From Blastococcus sp. DSM 46786 (GTDB taxonomy: Bacteria > Actinomycetota > Actinomycetes > Mycobacteriales > Geodermatophilaceae), in assembly GCF_900109665.1 (NCBI RefSeq), contig NZ_FOAO01000002.1, positions 186,001-250,000 on the forward strand: a stretch of 64,000 nt of DNA, in the 5' to 3' direction. A program made the position numbers and the translations under genes. Every line of letters starts with the position of its first letter. Position 1 is the first letter of the stretch. The notes beneath the pieces are model-generated. The model made no database searches. It saw only the letters and a list, made by a program, of their open reading frames with translations, and was not told where the DNA came from. Of this stretch, positions 38,894-46,724 are shown in pieces.

Positions 38894-40174
38894 TCAGCCG
38901 AGCAGCTGGGCCACCGTGTAGATGACCAGGCCGGCGAGCCCGCCGACGACGGTGCCGTTGACCCGGATCCACTGCAGGTCGCGGCCCACCTGCAACTCGA
39001 TCCGCCGGCTGGTCTCGTCGGTGTCCCACCGGGCGACGGTGCTGCTGACCAGGTCGGCGAGGTCGCCGGAGAGGCGCTCGGCGACATAGCCCGCCACCTG
39101 CCCGCTGTGCCGCTGCACCAGCTCGCGCACGGTCGGGTCGGTCTGCAGCAGGCGCGCGCCGTCGAGGATCAGCCCCGTCACGCGGGCGCGCAGCGGTGAC
39201 GTCGGGTCGGCCGCGGCGGTCAGCACCGCGTCCTTCGCCGTCGTCCACAGCGAGCCCGACCAGTCGCGCACCGCGGGGTGGGCCAGCACCTCGTGCTTGA
39301 ACTCCTCCACCCGGGCGGCGGTGGCGGGGTCGGTGCGCAGCGCGTGCACGTAGGCGCGCAGCCGGGCGTCGTAGGCGCGGCGCAGCTCGTGGCGCGGGTC
39401 GGCGGCGACCTCGGCGAGGAAGCGGTGCACCCCGGCGAAGGCCCGGTCGAAGACCCGGTCGTCCACCCAGTCGGGCACCCAGGCCGGGGAGGCGTCGCCC
39501 AGCTGCGCCCGGAACACCAGCCGGTTCTCGTCGAGGAACCGGGCCGTCAGCCGCATCGCCGCGGACAGCACCTCCTGGTGCCGGTCGCCGTCGACCACGA
39601 GCTCGAGCACCCGGGCCAGCGCGGGGGCGGCGGGGGTCTCGTGCAGCTTGCGCTCGACCAGCGTCGCGACGGCGGGCTGCACGTCGTCGTCCTTGAGCAG
39701 CTGGGTGAGGCCGGTGAGCGCGGTGGCGGCATCGCCACCCAGGCGTTCGGCCCGCCCGGGGGCGGCGAGGAACGCGCCCAGCCGGCCGGGGACGTCGATG
39801 GTGGCGAGCTTCTCCGCGACGACGGCGCGGGTCAGGAAGTTCTCCTGCACGAAGGTGCCCAGGCTCTCGCCGATCTGGTCCTTCTTGCGCGGGATGATCG
39901 CGGTGTGCGGGATGGGCAGCCGCAACGGGTGCCGGAAGAGCGCGGTGACGGCGAACCAGTCCGCCAGCGCCCCGACCATGGAGGCCTCCGCCGTCGCGCG
40001 GACGTAGCCGACCCACGCGCCGGCGTCCTCACCCAGCAGGACGCAGGCGAGGAAGACCAGAGCGGCGAGCAGGAACAGGCCGGTCGCCAGCCGCTTCATG
40101 CGGGCCAGGTCGCGAGCCCTGGCCGGGTCGTCGAGCGAGCCGGCCAGGGGGACGGTCAGTCGGGGGGCGGCCAC
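38894..40174 (-). CDS. DUF445 family membrane protein
   Basis: 426 aa. One or two N-terminal membrane helices (LATGLFLLAALVFLACVLLG), the conserved VGALADWFAVTALFRHPLRLPIPHTAIIPRKKDQIGESLG block, a long helical extracytoplasmic or cytoplasmic region and a C-terminal helix (VNGTVVGGLAGLVIYTVAQLL). Function unknown. TAGGCT (bottom strand, 40182-40187) lies 7 nt before GTG 40174. Confidence 0.9.
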   Translation of the reverse strand: MAAPRLTVPLAGSLDDPARARDLARMKRLATGLFLLAALVFLACVLLGEDAGAWVGYVRATAEASMVGALADWFAVTALFRHPLRLPIPHTAIIPRKKDQIGESLGTFVQENFLTRAVVAEKLATIDVPGRLGAFLAAPGRAERLGGDAATALTGLTQLLKDDDVQPAVATLVERKLHETPAAPALARVLELVVDGDRHQEVLSAAMRLTARFLDENRLVFRAQLGDASPAWVPDWVDDRVFDRAFAGVHRFLAEVAADPRHELRRAYDARLRAYVHALRTDPATAARVEEFKHEVLAHPAVRDWSGSLWTTAKDAVLTAAADPTSPLRARVTGLILDGARLLQTDPTVRELVQRHSGQVAGYVAERLSGDLADLVSSTVARWDTDETSRRIELQVGRDLQWIRVNGTVVGGLAGLVIYTVAQLLG

Positions 40175-40217
40175 CCGGCCCAGCCTAGGGAGCCGGGCCG
40201 GGCGGTCGCCGGAGGTC

Positions 40218-41495
40218 TCAGCTGGTCTCGCCCAGGGTGACCTCGATGGTGCGGGAGCCCGAGCCGCGGCGCACGGTCAGCTCGATCGTCTCGCCGGGGG
40301 TCCGGCTGCGGATGGCGGCGGTCAGCTCCGTGGACGTGGTGACCGGGCGCTGCCCGACGGCGGTGACGACGTCCCCGGGCTGGAGCCCGGACTCCTCGGC
40401 CGCGCTGCCCCGCTCCACGGTGGCCACCTCGGCACCGGTGCCGACCTCGCGGTTCTGGTCGTCGGCGGCGGTGCCGGCCCGGACGCCCAGGTAGGCGCGG
40501 GTGGCGGTGCCGGTCTCGATGATCTCCTGGGCCACCCGCTGCGCGGTGTTGCCGGGGATCGCGAAGCCGACGCCGATGTTGCCGCTCCGCCCCTGCCCGC
40601 CGGGCGTGCCCGAGGCGACGGTGGCGATCGCGGTGTTGATGCCGATCACCTCGCCGGCGCCGTCGACCAGCGCCCCGCCGGAGTTGCCGGGGTTGATCGC
40701 CGCGTCGGTCTGGATGGCGTCGAGCACGGTGGCCTCGAGCGCGGTGGCGTCGTCCTCGGTGGAGCCGGTGGAGCCGGTGGCCACGGCGCGGCCGGTGGCG
40801 CTGATGATGCCGTCGGTCACGGTGTTCGACAGGCCCAGCGGGGCGCCGATGGCGACGGCGACGTCACCGATCTGCACCTCGTCGGAGTCGGCGAAGGTGG
40901 CGGCGACGAGATCCTCCGCGTCGTCCAGCCGCAGCACGGCCAGGTCGAAGGCGGGGTCGGTGCCCACGACCTCGGCGTCGTAGAGGGTGCCGTCGGCGGT
41001 GCGCACCTGGACGGAGCCGGCCCCGCTCGCCCCCTCGGCGACGACGTGATTGTTGGTGAGCACGTAGCCGTCGGCGGTCAGGACGACGCCGGAGCCGCTG
41101 CCCGCGCCGGAGCCGGTGCTCACGTAGACGGTGACGACGCTCGGCGCCGCCTTGGCCGCGGCGGCCGTGGCGGTGGTCGCGCGGTCGGGGTTCTCGATGG
41201 TCACGCTCTGCGCGGTCGTCGTCGACCCGCCGCCCGCGGCCGGCTCGTCGACGAGGGCGATCACGCCGGCGCCGGCGCCACCACCGATCAGGGCGCCGGC
41301 GACGAGGCCGGCCAGGCCGATCCGCAGCCGGCTCCCTCGCCGGGGGGCGGCCGGCTCGGCCGTGGGCGTCGGCAGCCCGCCGTACCCGGGGTAGCCCGGG
41401 GTCGGCACGGGCTGGGGCGTCGTCGGCTGCGGCGTCGGCGGCTGCCAGGCGAACTGCTGTCCCGCGCCGGGGTACTGGTGCTGGTGCTCGGTCAC
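40218..41495 (-). CDS. HtrA/DegP-like serine protease with PDZ domain
   Basis: 425 aa membrane-anchored protease acting in envelope protein quality control. Pro/Gln-rich cytoplasmic N-terminus, one helix (LRIGLAGLVAGALIGGGAGAGVIAL), a trypsin-like domain with His (LTNNHVV), Asp (AFDLAVLRL) and Ser (NPGNSGGAL), then a PDZ domain (GLQPGDVVTAVGQRPV). GTG 41495 with GGAGAGGAA upstream is preferred to a longer start at 41543. Resembles mycobacterial PepD/HtrB. Confidence 0.94.
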   Translation of the reverse strand: MTEHQHQYPGAGQQFAWQPPTPQPTTPQPVPTPGYPGYGGLPTPTAEPAAPRRGSRLRIGLAGLVAGALIGGGAGAGVIALVDEPAAGGGSTTTAQSVTIENPDRATTATAAAAKAAPSVVTVYVSTGSGAGSGSGVVLTADGYVLTNNHVVAEGASGAGSVQVRTADGTLYDAEVVGTDPAFDLAVLRLDDAEDLVAATFADSDEVQIGDVAVAIGAPLGLSNTVTDGIISATGRAVATGSTGSTEDDATALEATVLDAIQTDAAINPGNSGGALVDGAGEVIGINTAIATVASGTPGGQGRSGNIGVGFAIPGNTAQRVAQEIIETGTATRAYLGVRAGTAADDQNREVGTGAEVATVERGSAAEESGLQPGDVVTAVGQRPVTTSTELTAAIRSRTPGETIELTVRRGSGSRTIEVTLGETS

Positions 41496-41603
41496 GCGTC
41501 GTTCCTCTCCTCGCAGCCGTGCGGCCGCTGCGTCGGAACCCACTGTCGGCCCTTCCTCTGGCGCAACGCTGGAGGAGTGCTGTGAGCTTCCTGGATGCCG
41601 GGA

Positions 41604-42377
41604 TCAGCGCGGGATGGGGAGCACCCGGCCGCGGGCGACCAGCTCGGTGACCGCCCAGACGGCCAGTACCTCGGCAGCCAGCAGCCCGACCAGCACCAGC
41701 AGCTGCGCCGCCCCCGCCTCCAGCGGGCTGCCGCCACCGAGCAGCACGCCCACGAAGGCCCCGGGCAGGGTGACCAGCCCGACCGTGCGGGTCTGGTCGA
41801 GGGGCGGCACGAGGGCGGTGCCGGCGACCGGTCGGCCGACCAGCAGGACCGCGTCGCGGGGGAGCAGCCCGACCGCGAGCGCGGCCTCCACCTCGCCGCG
41901 CCGCTGCCCGAGCTCCTCGCGCAGGCGCCGGCCGGCGAGCGAGGTGGCGGTCATGGCGCCGCCGATGAGGATGCCGGCGATGGGGATCACCGCCTCCCCG
42001 CGCAGCGGTACCGTGCCGCTGGCCAGGACGAGGGCGACCACGGGCGCGGCGCCGCCGATCACCGGGACGGCGGTGGCCGTCAGCCGGGCGATGGCGCCGG
42101 GCGAACGCAGCGGCCGGCCGGTGGCCCGCCCGGCCGCGGTGGCGGTCGCCACCGACACCATGAGCAGGACGAAGGCGGCGGAGAGCCAGAGCGACCCGAC
42201 GACCACCAGGAGCAGGGCTGAGACGACGGCGAGCTGCACGGTGGCGCGCCCGACCGCGATCAGCACCGAGCGGCCCTCACCCAGCCCGGACAGCCGCCCG
42301 CTCACGGCGGCCAGCGCGGTCAGCGCGACCAGGACGACACCGAGGCGGAGGTCGACGTCGACCACCGAGGACCCCAC
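41604..42377 (-). CDS. FetB-like ABC export permease (UPF0014)
   Basis: 257 aa, about six or seven membrane helices. The UPF0014 signature LVPPLDQTRTVGLVTLPGAFVGVLLGG is present. In E. coli FetB works with the ATPase FetA in iron export. No fetA-like ATPase is adjacent here. Expected in the plasma membrane; substrate unknown. Confidence 0.88.
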   Translation of the reverse strand: MGSSVVDVDLRLGVVLVALTALAAVSGRLSGLGEGRSVLIAVGRATVQLAVVSALLLVVVGSLWLSAAFVLLMVSVATATAAGRATGRPLRSPGAIARLTATAVPVIGGAAPVVALVLASGTVPLRGEAVIPIAGILIGGAMTATSLAGRRLREELGQRRGEVEAALAVGLLPRDAVLLVGRPVAGTALVPPLDQTRTVGLVTLPGAFVGVLLGGGSPLEAGAAQLLVLVGLLAAEVLAVWAVTELVARGRVLPIPR

Positions 42378-42525
42378 GGCGCCGATCCTGCCTGGTCACC
42401 TCCGCTTCCCGGCGGTGCGGGTGGCAGTTCGCGCAACTCCGTGTGCAGCAGCGCCCGCGGGCGGGTAGTGGGCGGGCCTGAGCCGGGGTCCGCACCCGCG
42501 GCCCGCTGCCCGTCCCGTCGGCCTC

Positions 42526-43197
42526 GTGGAGCTGTCCGTGCCCGTCCGTGGTCCTCTCGTCCGGTTCCTCATCGGCCTCGGTCTGGTCTGCGCGGCCGTC
42601 CTGGCGGTCGTCGGCGGCATCGCGCTCCGCGGGCCGGGGCTGGTGGCGGTCTGCGTCTCCGGCGCGCTCGCCGGGTGCGTGGCCGCCGGGGTGGCTCGCG
42701 AGGCGCCGAGGCCGGCAGGCCGGTCGGTGCTCGAGTCGGCGGGCCAGGCGGCGGCCGTGACGATCGGGGCCCTGCTGGTGGTGAGCGGGACGGCGGTGCT
42801 GGCCGGTGGCGCGGTGGCGCTGCTGCTGGTCGGGTCCGGCGCCGCCGGCTGGGCGGTGCTCCGGTGGGCGCGCGACCGGCGCGAGGCCGCACTCCGCGCC
42901 GTGCCGCCGGCGGGCACCGGTGCCGGGTCCGCGGCCGCCGTGGCCGGTGCGTCGACGGCGGCCCTGGGGGAGGAGTGGCGGCGCACCGGTGCCCAGCTGC
43001 AGCGCCCCCTGGCGCCCGCGGCGCGGCAGCGGGTGGTGACCCGGCGGGCGCAGGTGCTCGACGAGCTGGAGCGCCGCGACCCGGACGGTTTCGCCCGCTG
43101 GCTGGCCGCCGGGCCGCTGGGCAGCGTCGACCCGACCGGCTTCGTCCGCGGCACGCCGCCGCGCGCCGACCCCAGCACGGAGACCGAGGCGGCCTGA
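42526..43197 (+). CDS. Two- to four-helix membrane protein, function unknown
   Basis: 223 aa. N-terminal half hydrophobic (LVRFLIGLGLVCAAVLAVVGGIAL; GLVAVCVSGALAGCVAAGVA; VTIGALLVVSGTAVLAGGAVALLLVG), C-terminal half soluble and charged (QRVVTRRAQVLDELERRDPDGFARWLAAGPLGS). I do not recognise the family. Codon use looks native. Start GTG 42526 or 42538. A stand-alone gene facing the opposite way to its neighbours. Confidence 0.7.
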   Translation: MELSVPVRGPLVRFLIGLGLVCAAVLAVVGGIALRGPGLVAVCVSGALAGCVAAGVAREAPRPAGRSVLESAGQAAAVTIGALLVVSGTAVLAGGAVALLLVGSGAAGWAVLRWARDRREAALRAVPPAGTGAGSAAAVAGASTAALGEEWRRTGAQLQRPLAPAARQRVVTRRAQVLDELERRDPDGFARWLAAGPLGSVDPTGFVRGTPPRADPSTETEAA

Positions 43198-43257
43198 CCT
43201 GCGTCCCTCGGGCAGCGCGACCACCGGGAGGGTGACCGGGCCCGAGGGCGAGCCGGG

Positions 43258-43710
43258 TCAGGCTCGCTCGGCGGCCGCCGCGATGTCGTCCAGGTCCTGC
43301 TGCAGCGCCTTGGTCACGGCCCGGCGTCCCAGCGGCGCGGTGACCGCGCCGAGCAGCCGCGCCACGTTGCTCGTCGGCCGGCCGCCGAAGGTCATCGTCA
43401 TGTCCGTGCCGCCGTCAGCGGACGGGGCGACGGCGAAGGTCGAGACGTAGTGGGCGCCCCGGCTCGCTGCCTCGACCCGGTAGGAGCGCTGCGGTTCCAC
43501 CGCGGTCACGGCCATCTCCTCGGTCGCCGACCGGCCCATCATCGTGCGGGTCTCCCGCCAGCGCGTACCGACGCCGAAGGGCTCCGGGGTGAGCACCTCC
43601 ACGGCATCGACCCCGCGGAGCACGTGCGGGGAACCCGTCAGGTCGGTCGCCACCTGCCACACCCGCTGCACCGGCGCCGCCACGTGCTGGCGGACCTCCA
43701 CTTCCTGCAC
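43258..43710 (-). CDS. SRPBCC (START-like) family protein
   Basis: 150 aa. The N-terminal VEVRQHVAAPVQRVWQVATDL, then EVLTPEPFGVGTRWRETRTMMGRSATEEMAVTAVEP, and a C-terminal helix (LLGAVTAPLGRRAVTKALQQDLDDIAAAAE) fit the helix-grip polyketide-cyclase/START fold, which holds hydrophobic ligands. Ligand unknown. GGAGGGAGC lies upstream of GTG 43710; the much longer open frame is a shadow of the next gene. Confidence 0.82.
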   Translation of the reverse strand: MQEVEVRQHVAAPVQRVWQVATDLTGSPHVLRGVDAVEVLTPEPFGVGTRWRETRTMMGRSATEEMAVTAVEPQRSYRVEAASRGAHYVSTFAVAPSADGGTDMTMTFGGRPTSNVARLLGAVTAPLGRRAVTKALQQDLDDIAAAAERA

Positions 43711-43814
43711 GGCTGCTCCCTCCCTCGGCTCCTCGCGCCGCCGCTCTGCGGCACGGTCAGCCTGCCACCGGGGGACGACGGGATCGAGGGAGAGCGTCAT
43801 GGCCCGGGATGACG

Positions 43815-44696
43815 TCAGGCACGGGACCACACCTGCTGCAGCCGCCCGTAGTCGGTGACCACGATGCCCTCCGCCGCCACGACGTCGCGGGTCAGCGGGG
43901 ACACGAGGAAGGCGTGGTCGGAGCGACGCACCGCCCAGCCCAGGTCGGCCGCCGTGGTGGGCTCCGTGCCCAGGGCCGGGTGCACGGCCCACTCGCTCAG
44001 GCCGGCGGGCAGCTCGCGCAGCAACTGGAGGAAGCGGTCGTCCTTCCCGGCGACCGGGAGCGCGAAGCTGTCGAGGAAGTCGTGGTCGACGACCGGTAGC
44101 CCTCTCTCCCGCGCACGCCGGCGCCCGTCGTCCAGCCACACCCTGGCTGACAGTCCGTGCTCCAGCGCCAGAGCGATCGTCAGCTCGAGGACGTCGCCGC
44201 GTCCACCGTCGGCCATGACGTGCCAGTCCAGGTGCGTGGGGTCCAGGCCGTGCCGCACCACCGTGTCGATCTGCGCCCGCAGCTCGCGCTCGACCTCCTC
44301 GATGCGGGCGCGCTCCAGGAGCTGTGCCGATTCCGCGCCCGTGTGCAGCAGCCCGTGCTCGTCGAGGAGCGAGGGGACGTCGTCGCGGGCGCTCACGGGT
44401 GCCCAGCGGTGGGCCGGGCCGTCGCGGGTCAGCGTCAGGTGGATGCCGAAGGGCACCTCCGGCTCGGCATGGAGGAGTTCCAGCGCCTGCGCGGCCGCCG
44501 GGGCGGGGACCATGAGGCTCGTCGAGCTCGCCACCCCCTGCCGCACCGCCTCGAGCACGGCCGCGTTCACCGACGGGTGGAGGCCGAGGTCGTCGCAGTT
44601 GACGATCAGGACCCGGGCGCCCGCGGGGAAGCCGAGCGCCAGCGCGGCCGTCTGCCCCTGCGTCTCCCCTTCGGGCGGCTTCGCCTGCTGGGCCAC
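43815..44696 (-). CDS. ChbG/YdjC-type carbohydrate deacetylase
   Basis: About 293 aa. NCDDLGLHPSVNAAVLEAV (metal-binding Asp and His), GIHLTLTRDGPAHRWAPV, HLDWHV (metal His pair) and WAVHPALGTEP match YdjC/ChbG deacetylases, which remove N-acetyl groups from chito-oligosaccharide-like substrates. The start is uncertain: GTG 44696 is the first good one after the tRNA; the longer frame runs through the tRNA gene and is rejected. Confidence 0.83.
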   Translation of the reverse strand: MAQQAKPPEGETQGQTAALALGFPAGARVLIVNCDDLGLHPSVNAAVLEAVRQGVASSTSLMVPAPAAAQALELLHAEPEVPFGIHLTLTRDGPAHRWAPVSARDDVPSLLDEHGLLHTGAESAQLLERARIEEVERELRAQIDTVVRHGLDPTHLDWHVMADGGRGDVLELTIALALEHGLSARVWLDDGRRRARERGLPVVDHDFLDSFALPVAGKDDRFLQLLRELPAGLSEWAVHPALGTEPTTAADLGWAVRRSDHAFLVSPLTRDVVAAEGIVVTDYGRLQQVWSRA

Positions 44697-44802
44697 CAGG
44701 TGACGATGGCAGCACCCCGACGGCTCGCAACCCCGAGGGCGGCGCAGGACCCCGCCGGTCGCCCTGTCCCTAGACTCGTCCCGGGGACTGTCCCCACGTC
44801 TC

Positions 44803-44875
44803 GCCGGCGTGGCGCAACTGGTAGCGCACCCGACTTGTAATCGGGCGGTTAGGGGTTCGAGTCCCCTCGTCGGCT
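44803..44875 (+). tRNA. tRNA-Thr (anticodon TGT)
   Basis: Acceptor arms GCCGGCG and CGTCGGC pair with one G-T. The anticodon stem CCCGA/TCGGG encloses CTTGTAA, giving TGT (codons ACA, ACG). T arm AGGGG/CCCCT with loop TTCGAGT. Discriminator T; CCA not encoded. TAGACT at 44771-44776 is a candidate -10 box. Its last base is shared with the stop codon of the convergent DUF5313 gene. Confidence 0.96.
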
Positions 44876-45273
44876 CAGTCGAAGCTCCCCGCGCCGTCGC
44901 GCCGGTAGGGGGAGAGCCGCTCCACCCGCGCCCGCTCGACCCGTTCGGCGCGCAGCCGGGCCGCCGTCCCCGGCTCGTAGCCGGCCTTCGCCACCCGGTG
45001 CTCGGTGGTCTCGACCATGTAGGCCAGCGAGAACAGCAGGCCCAGCAGCAGCCCGCCACCGGCCGCGGAGACCCGGTAGGCCAGCGGGACGGGGACGAGC
45101 AGCAGGCACGCCACGACGAACGGCAGCAGCTGCACGAGCGCCCGGGTCAGGTGCCGCCACACCCAGGTGCTGCGGGTGGTGTCGGCCAGCACCCACGGTG
45201 CCAGCTCGCGGGGCAGCCCCCCGCCGTACGCGTACCAGACCCACTGCAGGAGGCCGGGGTGCCGCGTGCTCAC
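44875..45273 (-). CDS. DUF5313-like membrane protein
   Basis: 132 aa with two adjacent membrane helices (ALVQLLPFVVACLLLVPVPLAY; GGGLLLGLLFSLAYMVETTE) flanked by RHPGLLQWVWYAYGGGLPRELAPWVL and a basic C-terminus (RLRAERVERARVERLSPYRR). Matches DUF5313; function unknown. TACCGT (bottom strand, 45281-45286) lies 7 nt before GTG 45273, so that start is preferred to 45303. Confidence 0.78.
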   Translation of the reverse strand: MSTRHPGLLQWVWYAYGGGLPRELAPWVLADTTRSTWVWRHLTRALVQLLPFVVACLLLVPVPLAYRVSAAGGGLLLGLLFSLAYMVETTEHRVAKAGYEPGTAARLRAERVERARVERLSPYRRDGAGSFD

Positions 45274-45338
45274 GCCCTCGACGGTAGGCCCATCCGGCCG
45301 CACGCGGCCGGCCCCGGCCCCGGGCGTACGGTGCCGCC

Positions 45339-46256
45339 GTGGACGAGCGTCGCCTGGGGGTGGTCTCCGGGCTCGGCGCCTACGCCCTCTGGGGCATCTT
45401 CCCGCTGTACTTCCCGCTCCTGGAGCCCGCCGGCGGCTTGGAGATCGTGGCCCACCGGGTGCTCTGGTCGCTGCTGTTCGTCGGGCTGCTGCTCACCGTC
45501 GTCCGCCGGTGGGGGCACGTGCGGGCCGCGGTCGCCAGCCCCCGCACGCTCGTGGTCCTGGCGGGCGCGGCGGTGCTGATCGCCACGAACTGGCTGATCT
45601 ACGTCTACGGCGTCAACTCCGGGCAGGTCGTGGAGACCTCGCTCGGCTACTTCATCAACCCGCTGGTCAGCGTGCTCCTGGGGGTGGTCGTCTTCGCCGA
45701 GCGGCTGCGTCCCCTGCAGTGGGTCGCCGTCGGCATCGCGGCCGTCGCCGTCGTGGTGCTGACCGTCGACTACGGGCGCCCTCCGTGGATCGCCCTCGGC
45801 CTGGCGCTGTCCTTCGGCCTGTACGGGCTGATGAAGAAGCTGGTCCGGGTCGAGGCGGCGCCGGGGTTGTTCCTCGAGACGGCGCTGGTCGCCATCCCGG
45901 CCGGTGTGGTCCTCGCCGTCCTGCACGGCGGTGGCGCGGGCACGTTCGCCAACGCGGGCGCCGGCCACGCCCTGCTGCTGGCCAGCGCCGGTGTGGCGAC
46001 GGCGGTGCCGCTGCTGCTGTTCGCCGCGGCGGCCCGGCGCATCCCGCTCTCCACGGTGGGACTGCTGCAGTACCTGACCCCGCTGATGCAGCTGGCGATC
46101 GGCGTCTTCGTCTACGACGAGCCCATGCCCCCGGCCCGGCTGGCCGGCTTCGTCATCGTCTGGGTGGCGCTGGCGGTCTTCACCGCCGACACCTGGCGAC
46201 ACGCCCGGGCCGGGGCGCGCCGAGCGGCCCGCGACGCGGTGGTCGCCACGCCCTGA
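45339..46256 (+). CDS. rarD: RarD-type EamA transporter
   Basis: 305 aa, ten membrane helices in two EamA repeats. GLGAYALWGIFPLYFPLLEPAGGLEIVAHRVLWSLLF and TNWLIYVYGVNSGQVVETSLGYFINPLVSVLLGV are the RarD signatures. A drug/metabolite-superfamily permease, substrate unclear. TACGGT (45327-45332) lies 6 nt before GTG 45339. Confidence 0.93.
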   Translation: MDERRLGVVSGLGAYALWGIFPLYFPLLEPAGGLEIVAHRVLWSLLFVGLLLTVVRRWGHVRAAVASPRTLVVLAGAAVLIATNWLIYVYGVNSGQVVETSLGYFINPLVSVLLGVVVFAERLRPLQWVAVGIAAVAVVVLTVDYGRPPWIALGLALSFGLYGLMKKLVRVEAAPGLFLETALVAIPAGVVLAVLHGGGAGTFANAGAGHALLLASAGVATAVPLLLFAAAARRIPLSTVGLLQYLTPLMQLAIGVFVYDEPMPPARLAGFVIVWVALAVFTADTWRHARAGARRAARDAVVATP

Positions 46257-46374
46257 ACGGGTAGCCGGGCCCGTCGTGTCGCGGGGCCCGGAATCGTCGG
46301 AGGGCGGCGCTACCGTCGTGCCCGAGCCGCCGGGAGCGCCCGGCCGGTGGAGCAGCTCAGGAGATGGTCCGACG

Positions 46375-46713
46375 ATGAACAGCGACCCAGCCCCCGTGGT
46401 CTCCCCGCCCCGGGTCGACGGGTCAGGGGAGGGATCCGTGCAGGCCGGAGACGCAGGCCTCTCGCGGCGCGAGCACGAGATGCTCGGTTTCGAGCGCCAG
46501 TGGTGGCGGCGTGCCGGCGCGAAGGAGACGGCGATCCGCGACCTGTTCGACACGACGCCGACCAGGTACTACCAGGCGCTCAACGCCCTCGTCGACCGCC
46601 CGGAGGCGCTGGCGGCCGACCCGCTCCTCGTGCGGCGCCTGCGCCGGGTGCGGACGGCGCGTCAGCGGACGCGTTCCGCGCAGGTCCTGGGCAAGGGGAA
46701 TGACATGGATTAG
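46375..46713 (+). CDS. DUF3263 protein
   Basis: 112 aa. An unordered N-terminus, then LSRREHEMLGFERQWWRRAGAKETAIRDLFDTTPTRYYQALNALVDRPEAL, the helix-turn-helix-like DUF3263 block found across actinobacteria, probably DNA-binding. AGGAG precedes ATG 46375. Its TAG stop is part of the -10 box of the next gene; in other actinobacteria a LytR_C gene also follows. Confidence 0.9.
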   Translation: MNSDPAPVVSPPRVDGSGEGSVQAGDAGLSRREHEMLGFERQWWRRAGAKETAIRDLFDTTPTRYYQALNALVDRPEALAADPLLVRRLRRVRTARQRTRSAQVLGKGNDMD

Positions 46714-46724
46714 ATTTGCTCACC

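Noticed and set aside
43711-44730. A long open frame extending the SRPBCC gene.
   Set aside because: It is the antisense/out-of-frame shadow of the YdjC gene; GTG 43710 has a clear ribosome site.
44697-45059. An upstream extension of the YdjC deacetylase frame.
   Set aside because: It runs through the tRNA-Thr gene.
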